Positions 32,320 through 36,805 of a stretch of 36,805 nucleotides of DNA are shown piece after piece. Source of the DNA: Deltaproteobacteria bacterium (lineage in GTDB: Bacteria > Desulfobacterota > Binatia > UBA12015); the NCBI GenBank assembly GCA_016874715.1, contig VGTK01000045.1, positions 1 through 36,805 of the forward strand, read 5' to 3'. The notes beneath the pieces were generated by a model. That model was given only the letters and a program-made list of their open reading frames with translations. It did no database searches and was not told the origin of the DNA. The position numbers and the translations under genes are program-made. Every line of letters starts with the position of its first letter. The first letter of the stretch is position 1.

Positions 32320-32916
32320 TCACTTCGACGGCCAGACCGCGCGCTCGTTCCCGCCGTCGAAGGCGACGATGCGGCCGCTGGCCCGATCATCCACCGCGAG
32401 TGCCAGGAGCGTCCCGCCACGCGCATCGAAGGTCGCGACGGTGCCCTCGCCGTCGCTCGTCTGACCCAGCTCGACCAGCCGACGACCGCTCGGCGCGAAG
32501 GTCGACACCGCCCCTCCTCCCGCGCTGCCGGCGCCGAGCTGCACGAGGGTCTTGCCGCCCGTCGAGGTCGTCTCCAATACACCGCCGTCCGCACCGGCGC
32601 CGATCGAGACCACCTGGTGGGCGCGCTCGTCGTAGAGGCTGAGCGCACCGCCGTCTTCGGTCGTTCCGATCAGCACCGCGCGCTGCCCCTGCTCGCTCTG
32701 CAGCTCGATCACGCCGCGCCCATCGCGCGCCTCGAGGCTGACGAGCACCTTGCCGCTCGAGTCCACCAGCTCGATGCGGCGTGCCTGCACGACATCACCG
32801 CCACCGGCGCCCATGGTCAGCAGCGCCACCGCGCACGTCACCGTGACACCCAGCAGGCGCCGCTGCGTCGCGACCCTGCGTTCGAGATTCGCGAGACGAC
32901 GGTCCAGGCTCACCAT
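32320..32916 (-). CDS. Unknown membrane-anchored beta-repeat protein
   Basis: 198 residues from the ATG at 32916. Residues 1-20 are a short coiled-coil-like helix (LDRRLANLERRVATQRRLL), 21-40 a membrane segment (GVTVTCAVALLTMGAGGGD). The rest consists of about six short strand-turn repeats: RIELVDSSGKVLVSLEARDG, VIELQSEQGQRAVLIGTTED, ALSLYDERAHQVVSIGAG, TTSTGGKTLVQLGAG, TFAPSGRRLVELGQTSD, TFDARGGTLLALAVDD. This predicts a beta-helix-like periplasmic domain. I do not recognise a named family. It is convergent with the HupE-like gene, and its leader contains a duplicated 33-bp unit with a ribosome-site copy in each. Confidence 0.75.
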   Translation of the reverse strand: MVSLDRRLANLERRVATQRRLLGVTVTCAVALLTMGAGGGDVVQARRIELVDSSGKVLVSLEARDGRGVIELQSEQGQRAVLIGTTEDGGALSLYDERAHQVVSIGAGADGGVLETTSTGGKTLVQLGAGSAGGGAVSTFAPSGRRLVELGQTSDGEGTVATFDARGGTLLALAVDDRASGRIVAFDGGNERAVWPSK

Positions 32917-32920
32917 ACCC

Positions 32921-32991
32921 GCGTGCCTCCCGGGCCGTTTGGCGGCCCTCCCCCCCCCGCGTGCCTCCCGGGCCGCTTGCCGGCCCTCCCC
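32921..32991 (-). repeat. Duplicated 33-bp leader unit with 9-C tract
   Basis: Units 32921-32953 and 32959-32991 match at 31 of 33 positions and are separated by C bases, forming a run of nine Cs (32950-32958). Each unit contains, on the minus strand, GGGAGGCACGC, so the ribosome site of the gene at 32916 is duplicated. A poly-G/C run of nine in a leader can slip in length. Confidence 0.75.
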
Positions 32992-33074
32992 GTGTAGCGG
33001 CCGTTCGCCGCCGGGACGCGAGCCAGCGGCGTGGACGCGCCGCACGGGGCGCTCACCTGTGATAGGCGGGACCG

Positions 33075-33809
33075 ATGTCGAAACGGCTCGCCGACCGCCT
33101 GACGCCGATGCGCTGGATCCGGCTGCGCTACTCCGCGTTGCTCCTGCTGCAGCTACTGGTCTTTCTCGTCTACCCGTTCGTCATCGATGGACCGGCGGGA
33201 ATCGTCGTCATGGGGCTGTTCATCGTCGGGACCCTGCTCGCCGGCGCGTTCTCGCTCGGCGAGGAGGCGCGGCTGCGGAGCCTCCTGCTGGTAGTGCCCG
33301 CGGCGGCACTCATCTCGGCCGCGATCGTGACCTCGTCCGACCTGGCGCTGCAGATCGCCTGCATCCTGGGCGTCCTCGCGGTGTCGCACCAGATCTGGCG
33401 AATCCTGCTGCACGCGCTCCAGATCGAGCGCGTGTCGACCGAGAAGGTCCAGGGCTCGCTCGCGGTGTTCTTCCTGCTCGGGCTCAACTGGGCGCTGATC
33501 TACGCGGTCCTGGAGGTGTTCCAGCCCGGCTCGTTCGCGCTCGGCGATCCGCCGCAGGCGCTGCCGATCACCGCGGCGGCCCTGCAGGCCCCGGGCAACG
33601 AGCACGCGACGCACATGCTCGGCTTCTCGCACCTGCTGTTCCACAGCTACATGACGCTGTGTGCGACCTCGTACGGCAGCGTCGCCGCGCTCACGCCGCC
33701 CGCGCTCGGGCTGACGGCGCTCGAGACCCTGCTCGGGTCGATCTACATGGCCGTACTGATCTCGCAGCTCATGGGGCTCCACCTGGCGTTCCACGGCTCG
33801 CGCGAATGA
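33075..33809 (+). CDS. Ion-channel-like membrane protein (potassium-channel fold)
   Basis: 244 residues, six predicted membrane helices (for instance 19-38 LRYSALLLLQLLVFLVYPFV, 44-62, 70-90, 94-115, 129-152, 212-240). The C-terminal part has helix-pore-helix form: FSHLLFHSYMTLCATSYGSV followed by AALTP and a last helix with SIYMAVLISQLMGLHLAFHG. This resembles the two-helix ion-channel module (Pfam Ion_trans_2), but the filter reads CATSYGSVA where potassium channels have T-x-G-Y-G-D. So ion selectivity is open. The gene overlaps the end of rpiA by 41 bp, tail to tail. Confidence 0.8.
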   Translation: MSKRLADRLTPMRWIRLRYSALLLLQLLVFLVYPFVIDGPAGIVVMGLFIVGTLLAGAFSLGEEARLRSLLLVVPAAALISAAIVTSSDLALQIACILGVLAVSHQIWRILLHALQIERVSTEKVQGSLAVFFLLGLNWALIYAVLEVFQPGSFALGDPPQALPITAAALQAPGNEHATHMLGFSHLLFHSYMTLCATSYGSVAALTPPALGLTALETLLGSIYMAVLISQLMGLHLAFHGSRE

Positions 33810-34524
33810 GCACCTCGACCCGGCCATCGTCGCGACCGATCAGCACGCGCTCGGCGGTGCCGAGGAAGAGCCCCGTGTCGACCACTCCGGCGATCTCCAG
33901 CACCTGAGCCTCGAGCGCGCGGGCTTCTTGCGCCCCCTGCAGCGCGTGGGGGAGGCGGCAGTCGAGCGTCAGGTTGCCGTTGTCGGTCACGAACGGCGAC
34001 ACACCGTCGGCCCCGGTACGCACCGTGGGGATGATGCCGAACGCGCGCAGGCGACGCGCGACGTAGCCGCGCGCGAGCGGGATGACCTCGACGGGCACGC
34101 GACCGCGCGCGCCGAGCCCGGGCACGAGCTTCTCCGGCCCCACGAGGATCACCTGCCGGCGCGACGCGGCGGCGACGATCCGCTCGCGAACCAGCGCACC
34201 GCCCCAGCCCTTGACGAGATCCAGGTTCGGCGCGACCTCGTCCGCGCCGTCGACGGTGAGATCGAGTTCCAGCGTGTCGTCGATCTCCACCAGCGGGATG
34301 CCGAGCGCCCGCGCCTGCGCTTCCGACGCGTCGGACGTCGGCACACCGACGACGCGCAGGCCCCGCCGAACGCGCTCGCCGAGCCTTGCGATGAATGCCG
34401 CAGACGCGCGACCGGAGCCGAGGCCGACCTTCGCGCCGTCCGCGATCAGCTCGAGCGCCTTCTCGGCGACCGCCTGCACCGCAGGATCGTCGCTCCCGCC
34501 CCGAGTCCTGGCATCGTTCGCCAT
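33769..34524 (-). CDS. rpiA: Ribose-5-phosphate isomerase A
   Basis: 251 residues, ATG at 34524 with GGAGG upstream; an in-frame TTG at 34536 overlaps that site and is rejected. Motifs: substrate loop KVGLGSGRASAAFIARLGER, catalytic region LTVDGADEVAPNLDLVKGWG, Lys/Arg in GGALVRERI and VGPEKLVPGLG, and VVDTGLFLGTAERVLIG. RpiA interconverts ribose-5- and ribulose-5-phosphate in the pentose phosphate pathway. It lies 83 bp downstream of tRNA-Lys on the same strand; a 16-bp palindrome (34588-34603) lies between them. Confidence 0.96.
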   Translation of the reverse strand: MANDARTRGGSDDPAVQAVAEKALELIADGAKVGLGSGRASAAFIARLGERVRRGLRVVGVPTSDASEAQARALGIPLVEIDDTLELDLTVDGADEVAPNLDLVKGWGGALVRERIVAAASRRQVILVGPEKLVPGLGARGRVPVEVIPLARGYVARRLRAFGIIPTVRTGADGVSPFVTDNGNLTLDCRLPHALQGAQEARALEAQVLEIAGVVDTGLFLGTAERVLIGRDDGRVEVLIRASRGTPGGAP

Positions 34525-34607
34525 CCCGTCCTCCAAGTCGCTGCGTCCGCGCTCGGTGTAGCGGCGGTGGCGGCACGCGCAAGCCGACGCCCGCGCGCGG
34601 GCGAGAG

Positions 34608-34681
34608 TGAGCCGTCCGGGGATCGAACCCGGGACCCTCTGCTTAAAAGGCAGATGCTCTAACCATCTGAGCTAACGGCTC
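34608..34681 (-). tRNA. tRNA-Lys (anticodon TTT)
   Basis: 74 nt including discriminator A. Acceptor GAGCCGT/ACGGCTC, D-arm AGCTCAGATGGTTAGAGC, anticodon loop C-TTTTA-A, T-arm CCCGGGTTCGATCCCCGG. CCA is not encoded. Confidence 0.98.
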
Positions 34682-34704
34682 CGAGCGCCCGAGGAGTTCC
34701 TCCA

Positions 34705-34733
34705 CATATACCGGCCGCCCGCCGGCGGGACAA
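34705..34733 (-). promoter_or_regulatory. Sigma-70-type promoter of tRNA-Lys
   Basis: Minus strand TTGTCC, 17-bp spacer, TATATG, ending 23 bp before the tRNA 5' end. Spacing is ideal; the -35 matches four of six bases and the -10 four of six. Confidence 0.55.
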
Positions 34734-34780
34734 CCGCCGTCTCCGCCACTATTCTTTCTTGACGCGGTGCCGGAAGCGAA

Positions 34781-34813
34781 AAGGGGCGCGTGGCCTCGCG
34801 CCCGCGCCCCCTT
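34781..34813 (-). terminator. Intrinsic terminator of second DUF1302 gene
   Basis: AAGGGGGCGCG pairs with CGCGCCCCTT (one bulged G) around an 11-12-nt loop, followed by TTCG, 38 nt after the stop at 34852. Confidence 0.75.
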
Positions 34814-34851
34814 CGCCCCCCGCGGTCGAACCGCGGCGAGTCCTGTCGCGA

Positions 34852-36534
34852 TCAGAACTGATACGTGAGGCGCAGCTGGGTCTCGGAGCGACCGCGGTTG
34901 ATGCCCGCCACGCCCCAGGTCTCGTACACCGGAGCCTCGGTGGTGTTGATGAAGTACTTCTGGCCGATGTTCGCGATGAAGTCTGGGGTCACGTAGTAGT
35001 CGAGGCTCCAGGCGACCTCCATGTTGAAGGAGTTCACCGGGTCGAGGATGTACGTGAGCTGCGGCACGAGCGTGCCGCTCAGGTAGAAGCTGGTCGCGGC
35101 GAGAGTCGCGAGCATCTCCCAGTCGCGCACCGTGTCGACCGCCTTGCAGTCCGAGAAGTCGACGCACGGACCGCCGCCGCGCGCCTTGAGCGGCTGGCTG
35201 GGCGACAGGTTGCCGACCAGACCGACGCGATCGCCCACCGAGTGCTCGTTGTCCACGAGGTAGTGCCAGAAGAACTGCCCCAGGATCAGCCAGGTCGTGT
35301 TCTTGTTGAGCCAGCGGATCCACGTCGGACGGTCGAAGCCGATCATGCCCTGCCACATGTCCTTGCGGACCGTGCCGAACAGCTGTCCGGGCAGCACCGG
35401 CGAGCGGATGTCGCCCGAGTTGAACGGCACGCCGAAGATGTAGACCATCTCGGTCTTCAGGACCGACCCGGTGAACTCCTCGAAGTAGTTCGCCGACCCG
35501 CCGAGCGTGTTGGTGTACGGCACGTAGTACTCGGCGGGCAGCTGGTTGGCCGCGAGCGCGGCGTTCGCTTCGGCCGGATTCTGCAAGGCGCGCAGGAAGG
35601 CCGAGTCCGAGCCGTCGTCACCGTTCCAGCGGCCGTACATGTAGGCCAGCGTGAAGTTGATGCCGCCAGCGAAGCCGCTGAAGCGGATGCCGGCCTGGCT
35701 GTTGTCGGCGGCGTTGCGCGAGTACCTGCCCTGGCGGAACAGGGTGGTGCCGCGTGCGATCCCCGGGAAGGGGATCGGATTGTCGAGCGGCAGGCTCCAC
35801 GAGTAGTACGGGTAGAAGCCGCGCTGGTTCGGCACCCAGTCACCGGGGTTCCAGTACGCCTCGAGGAACGCGTTCGAGATGGGCCCGAGCTCGTCGAGAC
35901 GGTAGAGCGCCTTGAACATCCAGTACGGAATGCGCAGCTGGTCCCAGCCGCGGCCGATCTCGATCTCCTGCTGCAGGTGCCAGGTGAGGTCGAGCGCGTT
36001 CACGCGATCGAGGAGGCGGAAGTTGTCCGTCTCGCCCCACACGATCTGCTGCTTGCCGAGGCGCAGGCTGAGCGGGATGTCGGCGAAGTCGATGTCGACG
36101 TACGCCTCACGCAGGTTGTTCTCGTACTTGAGCGCGTCGCGCGTGTCGTCGGGGATGTCGCTGAACTGGCCGAGGCGCTGCCCGGTGAACGAGTAGAAGT
36201 GACCGCCGGGCTGGAGGTCGTAGACGCTGTCGTAGACGCCGCGGTACAGCAGGTACACGCTGGACTTGTCGACGAAGCCGGGCGTCTCCCACTTGCCGGC
36301 GAGCTTGCCGTCCTGGAGCCACTTGTAGTCGAGCCCGACGCGCAGCGTGTTGCGCTGCTGCACCAGGTTGAAGTTCCCCACCTGACGCATGCGGAACAGA
36401 TTCTGGGCGGACAGATCACCGAATACCAAGGCATCGCCCAGCTGGATCGTCGCGCCCGCTCGACTCGCTCCGAGCAGCGAGATCGCGAGTAGCAATGCCG
36501 GGAACAGTCCTTGCCGGAACGGCGTCTTTCTCAT
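34852..36534 (-). CDS. DUF1302 family outer membrane protein (second copy)
   Basis: 560 residues from the ATG at 36534, preceded by GAGGAGGGCAGCTG. Signal peptide MRKTPFRQGLFPALLLAISL ending near RAGA. Predicted outer-membrane barrel with many aromatic residues; last residue Phe in LRLTYQF, as in many outer-membrane barrels. Family block SLRLGKQQIVWGETDNFRLL, then DRVNALDL. It differs strongly from the copy at 28114-29865 outside this block, and no DUF1329 gene follows it. It is transcribed alone, between its own promoter candidate and terminator. Cargo unknown. Confidence 0.93.
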   Translation of the reverse strand: MRKTPFRQGLFPALLLAISLLGASRAGATIQLGDALVFGDLSAQNLFRMRQVGNFNLVQQRNTLRVGLDYKWLQDGKLAGKWETPGFVDKSSVYLLYRGVYDSVYDLQPGGHFYSFTGQRLGQFSDIPDDTRDALKYENNLREAYVDIDFADIPLSLRLGKQQIVWGETDNFRLLDRVNALDLTWHLQQEIEIGRGWDQLRIPYWMFKALYRLDELGPISNAFLEAYWNPGDWVPNQRGFYPYYSWSLPLDNPIPFPGIARGTTLFRQGRYSRNAADNSQAGIRFSGFAGGINFTLAYMYGRWNGDDGSDSAFLRALQNPAEANAALAANQLPAEYYVPYTNTLGGSANYFEEFTGSVLKTEMVYIFGVPFNSGDIRSPVLPGQLFGTVRKDMWQGMIGFDRPTWIRWLNKNTTWLILGQFFWHYLVDNEHSVGDRVGLVGNLSPSQPLKARGGGPCVDFSDCKAVDTVRDWEMLATLAATSFYLSGTLVPQLTYILDPVNSFNMEVAWSLDYYVTPDFIANIGQKYFINTTEAPVYETWGVAGINRGRSETQLRLTYQF

Positions 36535-36602
36535 CAGCTGCCCTCCTCGGCCACGGGCCCCTCTGGGCGCCAGCAGCGCGCGCCGATTCGAGACATCGGC
36601 GG

Positions 36603-36632
36603 CGGAATACTCCAAATCCCGCGGACATGACA
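36603..36632 (-). promoter_or_regulatory. Sigma-70-type promoter candidate for second DUF1302 gene
   Basis: Minus strand TTGTCA (five of six), 18-bp spacer, TATTCC (three of six), about 70 nt before the ATG at 36534. It lies in a locally A/T-richer patch. Confidence 0.4.
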
Positions 36633-36728
36633 AGTGACGGCGCAGCTGGCACCGCGCAGCCGTCGGCGCCGACGAGCCGCGGGCTCGCGCAGCGGTGTCC
36701 GCGCAGGGGCGCGCGGCCGTGGCGTACG

Positions 36729-36805
36729 GAGCCACGCAGCGGCGCGCCACGGGGCGCGACGTGGCGCGCCACCGAGCCACGCAGCGGCGCGCCACGGGGC
36801 GCGAC
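36729..36805. repeat. 45-bp-period direct repeat running off the right edge
   Basis: Two identical 32-bp units (36729-36760 and 36774-36805) separated by a 13-bp spacer holding the perfect palindrome GTGGCGCGCCAC (36761-36772). The second copy ends exactly at the window edge, so the array may continue. The rest of 36535-36805 has no supported gene. Confidence 0.8.

Noticed and set aside
36729..36805. Right-edge repeat as a CRISPR array
   Set aside because: Only two copies are visible, the 13-bp spacer is too short and palindromic, and no cas gene is present.

Overview
High-GC bacterial chromosome segment (36.8 kb, roughly 70% G+C by eye). The clade is inferred from gene content only: a deltaproteobacterial-type flagellar locus, two DUF1302 outer-membrane proteins plus DUF1329, an RND/MMPL pump, a phytanoyl-CoA dioxygenase and several lipid-type SDRs together suggest a Desulfobacterota/Candidatus Binatota-like or related environmental bacterium. 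No transposase, integrase, CRISPR array or rRNA was seen.

Layout. (1) Positions 1-9079, minus strand: flagellar filament locus fliC > flaG > fliD > fliS > FliT-like, then a tightly overlapping operon of a CgeB-type glycosyltransferase with a Maf-like N-terminus, a long GT9 glycosyltransferase and a small beta-grasp-like protein, then an AMIN-like secreted protein running off the left edge. The glycosyltransferase operon and the AMIN gene each have a sigma-54 (-24/-12) promoter candidate with symmetric upstream elements at enhancer-like distances. (2) 9457-11097, plus strand: LolA-like periplasmic protein and a class I glutamine amidotransferase. (3) 11129-14409, minus strand: GH5 lipoprotein and two SDRs, divergent from a TetR regulator > RND/MMPL transporter pair (14514-17563). 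The TetR gene carries four in-frame 33-bp repeats. (4) 17664-26390, minus strand: CBS-domain protein, MFE-2-type SDR, phytanoyl-CoA dioxygenase, PdxB, beta-lactamase-fold lipoprotein, a GAF-PAS histidine kinase broken by an in-frame TGA, and a TonB-dependent receptor starting 13 nt after tRNA-Glu(UUC). (5) 26601-29865, minus strand: DUF1302 > DUF1329 operon behind a perfect 16-bp palindrome, divergent from a PpiC-type isomerase > HupE/UreJ-like pair (30118-32216). (6) 32320-36534: a beta-repeat membrane-anchored protein, an ion-channel-like protein overlapping rpiA tail to tail, tRNA-Lys(UUU), a second DUF1302 protein, and a 45-bp-period repeat at the right edge.

How the genes fit together. 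Region 1 looks like filament assembly plus flagellin glycosylation under sigma-54 control. Regions 2, 3 and 5 hold the parts (RND pump, LolA-like carrier, DUF1302 and DUF1329 outer-membrane proteins) that recur together in gene sets for moving hydrophobic molecules across the envelope; the SDRs, phytanoyl-CoA dioxygenase and endoglycoceramidase-like GH5 fit a lipid-handling lifestyle. The link between these dispersed parts is inference.
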